Of a stretch of 6,345 bases of DNA, positions 1-5,855 are shown piece by piece; within the stretch, counting starts at the first letter, position 1; each line of letters starts with the position of its first letter. The DNA comes from Alphaproteobacteria bacterium (GTDB lineage: Bacteria; Pseudomonadota; Alphaproteobacteria; JANQSM01). Both the position numbers and the translations under genes were made by a program. The stretch lies in NCBI GenBank assembly GCA_028284025.1, contig JANQSM010000193.1:1-6345 (forward strand). Reading direction: 5' to 3'. The notes below the pieces were generated by a model, which had not been told where the DNA came from, did not search any database, and saw only the letters and a program-made list of their open reading frames with translations.

Positions 1-553
1 TTTCATGCATACCAAGACCCGCTGTTTGGGAACGAAGTGCTTGTGCAACCGGGCGCATGGTCTGGACGAATTCTGCTGCAATGCGCGCATGATCCGGGAA
101 AACGTATTTGCCTTGCGTATCTTCTAAAAAGTAATTCTGCTTAAGATATTCTTTTTGCGCCAGAGTATTTATTTTCTCTATGTTGCGGATGGCTTCGCGT
201 ACCTGAGATTCAGAATCCCCCGTGGCACTGATATTTAAGCCATTGGCTGTTTCTTGAATACTAACTTTTACACCTTTTAAGGTATTCACGTACTGGCGTA
301 CTCTGGACATGATAAACTGGTTGGCTTCTTCATTTGAATACGGACGGAATTGCGTTAATCCTTTTTCCAGCTCATCATTTGGGAGAATAAAGGACAGATT
401 GATCGGTTCATGCTTGTAATCAAAATAAACATATTGAAACTTGGTGCGATCCCCCAGTTTCAGGGTTTGAAAATGCTTTTGCCCGTCCGCCAGAGCCGTT
501 CCTGCCAGACATATGCTAATACCAACCAAAAGAAAAGATAAAAAATTGCGCAT
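1..553 (-). CDS. Secreted protein of unknown function (5' part, runs off the left edge)
   Basis: The frame opens at ATG 553 (minus strand) and stays open to base 1, giving 184 residues without a stop; the C-terminus lies outside the window. Residues 1-22 (MRNFLSFLLVGISICLAGTALA) look like a classical Sec signal peptide: a basic start, a hydrophobic core and an ALA cleavage site before Asp23. Cys15 is not in a lipobox because Ile precedes it, so a lipoprotein is unlikely. The mature part starts with a probable beta-rich stretch (about 28-60), then a charged, probably helical segment (about 72-92), then an alternating stretch (93-112) and helices at about 115-140 and 155-175. I recognise no family or catalytic motif. 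It follows nadC by 38 bases on the same strand, but a promoter overlapping the nadC stop suggests it can be transcribed alone. There is no convincing Shine-Dalgarno before the ATG, only an A-rich leader. Inference: periplasmic or exported protein, role unknown. Confidence 0.8.
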   Translation of the reverse strand, partial: MRNFLSFLLVGISICLAGTALADGQKHFQTLKLGDRTKFQYVYFDYKHEPINLSFILPNDELEKGLTQFRPYSNEEANQFIMSRVRQYVNTLKGVKVSIQETANGLNISATGDSESQVREAIRNIEKINTLAQKEYLKQNYFLEDTQGKYVFPDHARIAAEFVQTMRPVAQALRSQTAGLGMHE

Positions 554-575
554 AGTTTTATTTTTTTAACAAATA

Positions 576-603
576 ATTATAGCATAAATTCTTAAAATTC
601 CAA
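576..603 (-). promoter_or_regulatory. Extended -10 promoter for the secreted protein gene
   Basis: On the minus strand a perfect TATAAT (576-581) is preceded by TGC (582-584), forming the extended -10 signature TGnTATAAT. TTGGAA (598-603, 4 of 6 matches to TTGACA) lies 16 bases further upstream. The -35 box falls over the last codons and stop of nadC. Transcription would start near 569, leaving a leader of about 16 A-rich bases with no Shine-Dalgarno. The region is AT-rich, so a chance TATAAT is possible. Confidence 0.5.
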
Positions 604-1443
604 AGACAAAGAAACATCAATATCCATAGAAATATCCACGGCGGGGGCAGATTGGGTAATGCGTCCAACGGAAATAAAGTCTACGCCAGTTTCAGCAATA
701 TCCTTGATGGTTTTTAATGTGACACCACCAGAAGCTTCCAGCTTGGTTTTGCCCTGGTTCATTTCCACTGCCTGGCACAGTAAAGGAACATCCATATTAT
801 CCAGCATAATGGTTGTGGCCCCTGCTTCCAGCGCTTCACCAACCTGCTTTAAGGTTTCGCATTCCACTTCAATATTTTTGTGCCCAGCTCCTTTGGCTTT
901 TTGCACAGCTTTGAAAACCCCACCCGCAATAGCAATGTGATTATCCTTGATTAAAATTGCGTCATACAGGCCCATGCGATGATTTTTTGCCCCGCCACAC
1001 TGGGTGGCGTATTTTTCTAAAGCCCGTAATCCAGGGGTGGTTTTACGGGTATCGAGCAATTTTGCACGGGTATGCACAATATGAGAGGCGTACTCTGCCG
1101 TTAACGTAGCAATACCAGACATGTGCTGCAAAAAGTTAAGCGCCACGCGTTCTGCTTTCATCAAGCTTTTTACCGGGCCTTCAATTGTGGCTAACAGGGT
1201 TTTGACAGGCATGGGTGTCCCTTCCTGGGCCACAGGCACATAAGAAAGGTTGGCATCTACTTTGTTAAAAACCCGGCCGGCGATGTCCAGTCCACAAATG
1301 ACGGCTTCCTGTTTTAAAGTAAGCTTGGCTCTGGCAGAGCTGTTTTCGTTTAATACTGCATTAGTTGTGATATCGCCCTTACCTATATCTTCTTCCAGGG
1401 CATTGGCAATAATTTTATCAAGCAGTACCGTGTCTAAATCCAT
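592..1443 (-). CDS. nadC: Nicotinate-nucleotide pyrophosphorylase (quinolinate phosphoribosyltransferase)
   Basis: NadC joins quinolinate to PRPP in the cytoplasm, releasing CO2 and pyrophosphate, to give nicotinate mononucleotide, the entry point to NAD. The 283 residues match the usual length for the family. Visible signatures in order: EEDIGKGDITT (17-27) in the N-terminal domain; RVALNFLQHMSGIAT (99-113); the phosphate/PRPP-binding DTRKTTPGLR (131-140); GGAKNHRMGLYDAILIKDNH (150-169); VECET (193-197); LDNM (214-217); EASGG (236-240) and SVGRIT (258-263) of the barrel domain. All key Arg, Lys, His, Glu and Asp positions of these blocks seem to be present, so the enzyme should be active. 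The ATG at 1443 lies 14 bases after the nadA stop, with only a weak purine-rich stretch before it, so translation may depend on nadA ribosomes. nadA and nadC probably share one mRNA. Confidence 0.97.
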   Translation of the reverse strand: MDLDTVLLDKIIANALEEDIGKGDITTNAVLNENSSARAKLTLKQEAVICGLDIAGRVFNKVDANLSYVPVAQEGTPMPVKTLLATIEGPVKSLMKAERVALNFLQHMSGIATLTAEYASHIVHTRAKLLDTRKTTPGLRALEKYATQCGGAKNHRMGLYDAILIKDNHIAIAGGVFKAVQKAKGAGHKNIEVECETLKQVGEALEAGATTIMLDNMDVPLLCQAVEMNQGKTKLEASGGVTLKTIKDIAETGVDFISVGRITQSAPAVDISMDIDVSLSLEF

Positions 1444-1457
1444 TGCTTTACTTTATC

Positions 1458-2456
1458 TTATTTTGCTGGAGGCGGGGACATTGCCAGCATTTTCTCCAAA
1501 GAATGGCGGGCGCGATCCATCAAATTGGCATCCATTTCAATGCGGGGGGCTTTGTTCACCATGCACAAATAAATTTTTTCCAAAGTATTCAGTTTCATAA
1601 AGGGGCAATTGGCACAGTTACAATTGCCATCTGCCCCCGGGGCAGCGATAAATTCTTTATCTGGATTGGCTTTGCGCATTTGATGAAAAATACCCTGTTC
1701 CGTGCCGACAATAAATTTCTTAATCGGGCTATCCGTTACATATTTTAACAAGGAAGATGTGGATCCCACATGTTCAGCCATGTCCAGAACATCAGGAGGG
1801 CACTCCGGATGGGCAATAAAAGCAGCCTCCGGGTGTTGCACCATCAGCTTGGTAATTTCTTTGGCAGAAAACTGTTCATGTACAATGCAGGTTCCTGGCC
1901 AAAGCACCATGTTACGCCCGGTCTTTTTAGCCAGATATCCGCCCAGATATTTGTCAGGGGCAAACAAAATCCCTTTGTCTTGCGGGATCTGGTTGACAAT
2001 ATATTCTGCGTTGGAGGATGTAACAACAATATCGGTCAGAGCTTTGACTTCGGCAGAAGAATTAATATAGGTCAGTGAAATATGGTCTGGATATTGTGCC
2101 CGCCAGGCCTTGAATTTGTCAGGCGGGCAGGAATCTTCCAGCGAGCATCCAGCTTTTTCATCCGGGAAAATCACTGTTTTGCCAGGGCTTAGAATTTTGG
2201 CGGTTTCTGCCATAAATTTAACTCCCGAAAATACAATCACATCCGCTTTTGTCGCAGCAGCCTTACGGGATAAGTCCAGGGAATCTCCTACAAAATCGGC
2301 AATATCCTGAATATCATCTTCCTGGTAATAGTGTGCCAGGATCACTGCGTTCAGGTCTTTTTTCAGTCTCAGAATTTCTTCTTCCACATTAAAGTCCAAA
2401 GCGAAATTTTCCTCGCTTCTGGATTCTTCATCGGGAAGGATAACAGTATTTAACAT
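1458..2456 (-). CDS. nadA: Quinolinate synthase A (4Fe-4S enzyme)
   Basis: NadA condenses iminoaspartate with dihydroxyacetone phosphate to quinolinate, the substrate of the adjacent nadC. From ATG 2456 the protein has 332 residues, normal for the family. Visible blocks: LAHYYQ (40-45), GDSLDLSRKA (57-66), FSGVKFMAETAKIL (76-89), the first cluster cysteine in AGCSLEDSC (C104, with C110 nearby), C190 in WPGTC, AHPECPPDV (215-223), GTEQGI (251-256), and a cysteine-rich site with C279, C281 and C284. By family knowledge the three cluster ligands are C104, C190 and C284. The last site has spacing CxCxxC rather than the CxxCxxC I recall for E. coli; only the final Cys is a ligand, so activity should be kept. 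The longest frame starts at GTG 2465, and ATG 2462 is also possible, but the Shine-Dalgarno overlaps both and fits ATG 2456. nadB, supplier of iminoaspartate, is not seen here. Confidence 0.96.
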   Translation of the reverse strand: MLNTVILPDEESRSEENFALDFNVEEEILRLKKDLNAVILAHYYQEDDIQDIADFVGDSLDLSRKAAATKADVIVFSGVKFMAETAKILSPGKTVIFPDEKAGCSLEDSCPPDKFKAWRAQYPDHISLTYINSSAEVKALTDIVVTSSNAEYIVNQIPQDKGILFAPDKYLGGYLAKKTGRNMVLWPGTCIVHEQFSAKEITKLMVQHPEAAFIAHPECPPDVLDMAEHVGSTSSLLKYVTDSPIKKFIVGTEQGIFHQMRKANPDKEFIAAPGADGNCNCANCPFMKLNTLEKIYLCMVNKAPRIEMDANLMDRARHSLEKMLAMSPPPAK

Positions 2457-2460
2457 TAGC

Positions 2461-2467
2461 ATCACCT
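2461..2467 (-). promoter_or_regulatory. Strong ribosome binding site that decides the nadA start
   Basis: AGGTGAT on the minus strand matches seven consecutive bases of the usual complement to the 16S rRNA 3' end (AAGGAGGTGATC). The AGG ends 8 bases before ATG 2456, an ideal spacing. The two upstream in-frame starts, GTG 2465 and ATG 2462, lie inside or directly against this site and would be badly placed for initiation. Confidence 0.65.
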
Positions 2468-2482
2468 GGTATTAAACGAGTC

Positions 2483-2511
2483 CTTATATACCGTTTTAAG
2501 TACACAATCAA
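2483..2511 (-). promoter_or_regulatory. Promoter of nadA-nadC
   Basis: On the minus strand, -35 TTGATT (2506-2511, 4 of 6) and -10 TATAAG (2483-2488, 5 of 6) are separated by exactly 17 bases. Transcription would begin near 2476, giving a leader of about 20 bases that contains the Shine-Dalgarno. A weak inverted repeat, GGTAT (2468-2472) and ATACC (2488-2492), flanks the start point and could bind a regulator, but it is short and imperfect when extended. Confidence 0.6.
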
Positions 2512-2580
2512 TATAATGCGTTTTAAAAAGGATTAAAGATCGGCTTCTGGGCGTAAAGAATAGCAGATTGAACTTTTTAG

Positions 2581-2609
2581 TTGACATTTATCCTTTTAGG
2601 ATATACCCT
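2581..2609 (+). promoter_or_regulatory. Promoter of the orphan membrane protein gene
   Basis: A perfect TTGACA (2581-2586) lies 17 bases from TACCCT (2604-2609), which keeps the three most conserved -10 positions (T, A and final T). Transcription would start near 2616, about 25 bases before the ATG. The spacer holds a perfect inverted repeat, listed separately. The intergenic stretch 2466-2640 therefore carries two divergent promoters whose -35 boxes are about 70 bases apart; I see no small gene in it. Confidence 0.55.
2589..2603. promoter_or_regulatory. Operator-like perfect inverted repeat between -35 and -10
   Basis: TATCCT (2589-2594), TTT, AGGATA (2598-2603) forms a perfect 6-bp inverted repeat with a 3-base centre. 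It occupies almost the whole promoter spacer, where a bound dimeric regulator would block or remodel RNA polymerase binding. The regulator is unknown and the site matches no operator that I can name. A chance match is less likely than usual because of its exact placement, but cannot be excluded in AT-rich DNA. Confidence 0.45.
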
Positions 2610-2640
2610 TTGCGGAAAATTAACATAGGCAAGGTTTTGT

Positions 2641-3450
2641 ATGAGTGGTATTTTTAAAAGAGTCCTTCTTCCTGTGGCAGCACTAGGGGTAGCTTTTTTT
2701 TACACGGTAAATAATCGTCCTGAACCTTCGCAGCCTGCCCCTTTGCAACTTGAGCCTTTGACACCCGAATCTTCACCAGAAGAAACAATTCCTCTTCTTG
2801 TAGATAAGCAGAGTTCACTTAGAGGTCTTAATCTAAAAATTTATGAAGAACAGCTAGAAAAAGTGGGCAATATTGGTTCTGGCGCGATATTTGGAATTTC
2901 TTGCGTGGGTTTTTTAGTACTTTTGGTCGTGCTTGGTGTAACGGGTGTATGTATGGAGGATACTAAAAGAGGCTCTTCTGAATCAGAAGGTTGTGTAGGC
3001 TGCTTGGGAGGACTTGTTTTTCTAATGCTTTTAGCAACACTTATAAACAGTGGATATAAATTTGGGGTTTCAAAACCGGGACAACAACGTCAGCAGATCA
3101 TGACAGAAAAATCGTTCGGGGCCTTGATTGTTAAAGATGCTTTTGAGAGGCGCCATAAAAATCCTAATTTCAGGGGAAGTGGACCAAAAATAATATCTTT
3201 TGAAGAGTATTTAGCACGAAGAGGTTTTACATTAGCTGAATTCCAGCAAACCTTTCCCGATGCATTAGAGCGTTTCAGTAAAATGGAATATCCATATTCA
3301 GGCACAAATATATATGGTGATTTGAATACTTGTAGGGCTTGGTTAGATGCTATTAGCACTCCTCCATCATCAGAGCCATTATCACTTCATGAGACTAATT
3401 CAACTCCCTTAGTACTTTCTGTTGGAAGCTTGGGGCGGTTCCGCGCTTAA
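2641..3450 (+). CDS. Membrane protein of unknown function with three hydrophobic segments
   Basis: A 269-residue protein that I do not recognise. Residues about 7-23 are hydrophobic after Lys6-Arg7 (signal anchor or signal peptide; no clear cleavage site). A Pro/Glu/Ser-rich linker follows (26-52), then a possible amphipathic helix (58-75), a strong membrane segment (about 80-103), a short polar loop with Cys104, Cys118 and Cys121 (104-121), and another membrane segment (about 122-137). The remaining 130 residues are soluble and contain SFEEYLARRGFTLAEFQQTF (186-205), which looks helical. Orientation is unclear because the C-terminal part is rich in Lys and Arg. The ATG at 2641 has AAGG (2631-2634) six bases upstream. 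G+C is low: 19/60 at 2821-2880 and again at 3181-3240, against 34/60 at 3961-4020 in the next gene, which suggests a different origin or weak selection. It is transcribed away from nadA and converges on the ATPase gene, 23 bases apart. The good promoter and initiation signals argue that it is a real gene. Confidence 0.75.
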   Translation: MSGIFKRVLLPVAALGVAFFYTVNNRPEPSQPAPLQLEPLTPESSPEETIPLLVDKQSSLRGLNLKIYEEQLEKVGNIGSGAIFGISCVGFLVLLVVLGVTGVCMEDTKRGSSESEGCVGCLGGLVFLMLLATLINSGYKFGVSKPGQQRQQIMTEKSFGALIVKDAFERRHKNPNFRGSGPKIISFEEYLARRGFTLAEFQQTFPDALERFSKMEYPYSGTNIYGDLNTCRAWLDAISTPPSSEPLSLHETNSTPLVLSVGSLGRFRA

Positions 3451-3457
3451 ATTTTTG
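3426..3457 (+). terminator. Possible weak intrinsic terminator at the end of the membrane protein gene
   Basis: The last codons can form a helix: AAGC (3426-3429) with GCTT (3445-3448), and GCG (3435-3437) with CGC (3442-3444) closing a GTTC loop, with a five-base bulge on the 5' side. It is followed by AAATTTTTG containing five T. The stem is short and bulged and it overlaps the stop codon, so this is tentative. No better terminator is visible for either converging gene in the 23-base gap. Confidence 0.25.
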
Positions 3458-3473
3458 TAAAATGATAAGAGAC

Positions 3474-4658
3474 TTATTCGCTGACAGTACGTTGGATATC
3501 AGTAAACCAGACTAAGCCGTCAGCGGCCAGGTCAGCGCCATTTTGTAGCATGGATTTAATACCCATTTTTCTTGCTGCTTTATTTAAAGCGGTCAGTGTC
3601 GGAGATTCCAGAATTACATCACGCAGGGCATCATCCATCAGCATGAGTTCCCCAATCGGGATGCGCCCTTTATATCCAGTTCCATCACATTTTTTGCATC
3701 CGTGGGGAGCAAAAACCTGTTTTGGTATATCTGCTCCCTGATTTTTAAGAATTTCTTCCAGTTCCTTTGAAACAGGTTCCGGTTTCTTGCAGGCATCACA
3801 CAGTTTACGAACCAGGCGCTGGGCGTAAACGCATGTGACACTGTTGGCGACATCCACAGCAGGGACACCCATGTTAATCAGGCGTAAAATAGTTGCAGGC
3901 GCTGAATTGGTATGCAGAGTTGTCAGAACCAGGTGTCCGGTCATGCTGGCTTCTACGGCAATTTCGGCAGCTTCTACGTCGCGGGTTTCTCCGATCAGGA
4001 TGACATCCGGGTCATGACGCAAGATAGTTTTTAAAATGGCGGCGTAAGATAGACCTTTGGCCTGCTCCAGCTTTAATTGGGTCAGTCCTTCCACATTGTA
4101 TTCAATCGGGTCTTCGACGGTGATAATCTTGCGGGTCGCATCATTAATTTCCTGCACAGAAGCATAAAGCGTAGTAGTTTTTCCCGATCCGGTTGGGCCG
4201 GTAACAAAAATCAGCCCCTGATGGGCCTTGATGGCTTTGCGCAGACCTTCAAGAATATGAGGTTGCAGGCCCATGTCATCCAGTTTCATTACGGTCGGTG
4301 CTGATGCCAGCAGGCGCACCACCGTGTCTTCCATATTGGGGGTAGGTAAAACACTGACCCGCATGTCCACGGGTTTTCCGTCTTTGGTTTCATGCTCAAA
4401 CCGGCCTTGTTGCAGGACGCCTTTTTGCATCGGATCAATCCCGCTGATAAATTTGATGCGGGAAACTACGAGATCCATTTTCTCACCTGTTAGGCGGGCC
4501 CATTCGCGCATCATGCCATCCAGGCGCACACGCAGCACACCTTCATCGCCGCGACGTTCAAAGTGCAGGTCGGATATGCCCAAAGCCAGGGATTCATCAA
4601 CCAATGGATTAATAAAGTCCTGGGCGTGTGTAAAATCAAGCGGTAGATCAACTGCCAT
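3474..4658 (-). CDS. GspE/PilB-family secretion or pilus assembly ATPase, lacking the N1 domain
   Basis: This family forms cytoplasmic hexamers that hydrolyse ATP to drive type IV pilus extension or type II secretion. In 394 residues the full core is visible: SDLHFERR (29-36) of the N2 domain, Walker A GPTGSGKTT (154-162), Asp box ITVEDPIEY (179-187), Walker B DVILIGETRD (218-227), His box TGHLVLTTLHTN (240-251), and the zinc-binding tetracysteine C287/C290 plus C321/C324. The tetracysteine places it with GspE/PilB rather than the retraction ATPase PilT. GspE is normally about 500 and PilB about 570 residues; here the N-terminal N1 (MshEN-like) domain that docks to the inner-membrane platform is absent. 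An in-frame TAG seven codons before ATG 4658, with no other start between, shows that this is the true 5' end. The usual Gly-Glu before the VLRLL-like strand (113-117) is replaced by Met-Glu-Asp. No pilin, platform or secretin gene is nearby. AGGG lies only two bases before the ATG, a poor spacing. I see no clear promoter. Confidence 0.92.
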   Translation of the reverse strand: MAVDLPLDFTHAQDFINPLVDESLALGISDLHFERRGDEGVLRVRLDGMMREWARLTGEKMDLVVSRIKFISGIDPMQKGVLQQGRFEHETKDGKPVDMRVSVLPTPNMEDTVVRLLASAPTVMKLDDMGLQPHILEGLRKAIKAHQGLIFVTGPTGSGKTTTLYASVQEINDATRKIITVEDPIEYNVEGLTQLKLEQAKGLSYAAILKTILRHDPDVILIGETRDVEAAEIAVEASMTGHLVLTTLHTNSAPATILRLINMGVPAVDVANSVTCVYAQRLVRKLCDACKKPEPVSKELEEILKNQGADIPKQVFAPHGCKKCDGTGYKGRIPIGELMLMDDALRDVILESPTLTALNKAARKMGIKSMLQNGADLAADGLVWFTDIQRTVSE

Positions 4659-4724
4659 AGCCCTAGAGTGATGAAACTAAGCGGCGATGTAAAGATAAAT
4701 TATTACCTCGTTCACAAGGAAAGA

Positions 4725-4740
4725 GGAGAAATTTTTCTCC
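4725..4740. repeat. Perfect inverted repeat between the ATPase gene and rpsB
   Basis: GGAGAA (4725-4730), ATTT, TTCTCC (4735-4740) is a perfect 6-bp inverted repeat (7 bp if the centre is taken as TT). It ends 8 bases before the rpsB -35 box and 67 bases upstream of the ATPase start, so it could be a regulator site for either gene. It is not followed by a T-run on either strand, so it is not a terminator. Confidence 0.4.
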
Positions 4741-4747
4741 CAAACCC

Positions 4748-4776
4748 CTTGCATTTTCTGAAAAAGTACGTATAAA
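4748..4776 (+). promoter_or_regulatory. Promoter of rpsB-tsf
   Basis: -10 TATAAA (4771-4776, 5 of 6) lies 17 bases from CTTGCA (4748-4753), which carries the CTTG core typical of alphaproteobacterial -35 boxes. Read as TTGCAT the spacing is 16. Transcription would start near 4783, leaving a leader of about 116 bases before the rpsB ATG. Confidence 0.5.
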
Positions 4777-4795
4777 GAGCATTCTTAAATTCACA

Positions 4796-4892
4796 CACAA
4801 GGGTGGGTTTGGGTTTTGAGACAGAAACTCTAATCCGTTCGGTGAGGCGAAAAGCCTTTGAAACCCTTGTGGAGGTTCAACCGAAAAAGGAG
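4796..4892 (+). promoter_or_regulatory. Structured rpsB leader, candidate S2 autoregulatory RNA
   Basis: Several complementary segments are visible. Helix D: 4796-4804 (CACAAGGGT) pairs over nine bases with 4863-4871 (ACCCTTGTG). Hairpin E: 4811-4816 with 4825-4830 (six pairs, one G-U). Hairpin B: AGGC (4845-4848) with GCCT (4854-4857) around a GAAAA loop. Helix A: TTCGGT (4838-4843) with ACCGAA (4880-4885). A and D cross, so together they would make a pseudoknot; alternatively AACC (4862-4865) pairs with GGTT (4874-4877) when D is open, giving a three-way junction. Helix A ends one base before the Shine-Dalgarno AAGGAG (4887-4892), six bases from the ATG, so folding could control ribosome access. 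In E. coli, S2 represses its own rpsB-tsf mRNA through the leader; a similar role here is inference. Confidence 0.5.
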
Positions 4893-4898
4893 TTATAA

Positions 4899-5855
4899 AT
4901 GAGTAAGATTAATCTACCTACCTTTACGATGCGTCAGCTTCTGGAAGCAGGCGTTCACTTTGGCCACAACACCCGTCGCTGGAATCCGAAAATGGAACAA
5001 TACATTTTTGGGACGCGCCATAATGTCCACGTGATTGATTTGCAAAAAACCGTGCCGATGTTGTACCAGGCACTGGAAGTGCTTGTCCGTGTAGCAGAAA
5101 ACGGGGGGCGTATCCTGTTTGTGGGAACCAAGCGCCAGGCTTCTGAGATTATTGCAGAAAGCGCCCGCAAATCTGCCCAGCACTTTGTAAATCACCGCTG
5201 GCTGGGAGGAATGCTGACCAACTGGAATACCGTTTCTAAATCCATTGGCCGTTTGAAAGAACTGGATGAAGTTTTGGCCGATGAAGAGAATTCTGGCCTG
5301 ACCAAGAAAGAATTACTGAATCTGACACGTGAACGTGAAAAGTTAGAGCTGGCTTTGGGCGGAATTCGCGAACTTGGTGGGACACCGGACCTTTTGTTTG
5401 TAATTGATACTCAGCGCGAGCACATCGCTGTGAGTGAAGCAAAAAAACTGGGCATTCCCGTGATTGGTGTGATCGACACGAACTGTGATCCGGATGATAT
5501 TGATTATCCAATTCCAGGAAATGATGATGCCATGCGGGCTATTCAACTTTATTGTGATCTGGTTCGAGATGCCATTCTGGAAGGGATTCGTCGTGAGATG
5601 GGACGTTCCGGTATGGATGTAGGTGCAATGGAACAGCCGCCTGCAGAAAAATTGAAAACAGGTGCCAAGAAGGAAGATAAGAAGGAAGATAAAGCTGAAT
5701 CCAAGGATAAAGCGACTCCGGCAAAGAAGAAGCCCGCAGCAAAAGCAAAAAAGGCTGATTCTGTAAAAAAGTCTGATTCAAAAGCCGATGATAAGGCAGC
5801 TGCTAACGAATCAGACAATGGAACACCTGAAGAGAAAAAGGCAGCCTCTGCCTAA
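4899..5855 (+). CDS. rpsB: 30S ribosomal protein S2 with a long charged C-terminal tail
   Basis: S2 is a structural protein of the small ribosomal subunit, one of the last to assemble, lying near S1 and the mRNA exit region. The first 248 residues are a complete S2: [14 protein letters not shown] (10-23), RRWNPKM (26-32), [10 protein letters not shown] (72-81), [11 protein letters not shown] (99-109), a coiled-coil hairpin (about 112-155), and [20 protein letters not shown] (185-204) followed by [11 protein letters not shown]. Residues about 249-318 are an added low-complexity tail of mostly Lys, Ala, Asp, Glu and Ser. E. coli S2 has about 240 residues; tails of this kind are known in alphaproteobacterial S2. 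The start has a strong AAGGAG at six bases. tsf follows after 41 bases, the standard order. Regulation probably involves the structured leader. Confidence 0.97.
   Translation: MSKINLPTFTMRQLLEAGVHFGHNTRRWNPKMEQYIFGTRHNVHVIDLQKTVPMLYQALEVLVRVAENGGRILFVGTKRQASEIIAESARKSAQHFVNHRWLGGMLTNWNTVSKSIGRLKELDEVLADEENSGLTKKELLNLTREREKLELALGGIRELGGTPDLLFVIDTQREHIAVSEAKKLGIPVIGVIDTNCDPDDIDYPIPGNDDAMRAIQLYCDLVRDAILEGIRREMGRSGMDVGAMEQPPAEKLKTGAKKEDKKEDKAESKDKATPAKKKPAAKAKKADSVKKSDSKADDKAAANESDNGTPEEKKAASA
5667..5690 (+). repeat. Two tandem 12-bp units in the rpsB tail
   Basis: AAGAAGGAAGAT occurs twice in direct succession (5667-5678 and 5679-5690) in the frame of rpsB. In that frame it encodes AKKEDKKED around residues 256-264, so the copies add four residues each without a frameshift. 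It suggests that the tail grows and shrinks by replication slippage. Confidence 0.7.

Noticed and set aside
554..591. Terminator between nadC and the secreted protein gene
   Set aside because: The gap is AT-rich but contains no hairpin followed by a T-run on the minus strand.
659..2310. Plus-strand open frames across nadA and nadC (for example 659-940, 1250-1600, 1702-2070)
   Set aside because: They lie antisense to well-supported enzymes, have no Shine-Dalgarno or recognisable domain, and look like shadows of the real genes.
2468..2492. GGTAT/ATACC inverted repeat around the nadA transcription start as a NAD-regulator operator
   Set aside because: The arms are only 5 bp with a 15-base gap and do not extend cleanly; I cannot match it to a known NadQ, NiaR or NrtR site.
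2694..2701. Run of eight T in codons 18-21 of the orphan membrane protein, possible phase-variation tract
   Set aside because: A single 8-T run encoding Phe in a membrane segment is expected in AT-rich DNA, and the frame is intact.
4801..4813. Three GGG runs that might form a G-quadruplex
   Set aside because: Only three runs of three are close together and a fourth is missing; two of the runs are better explained by pairing in the rpsB leader.
4914..5818. Minus-strand open frames within rpsB
   Set aside because: They are antisense to a conserved ribosomal protein, with no plausible start signals or domains; the frames over the S2 tail only reflect its biased codons.
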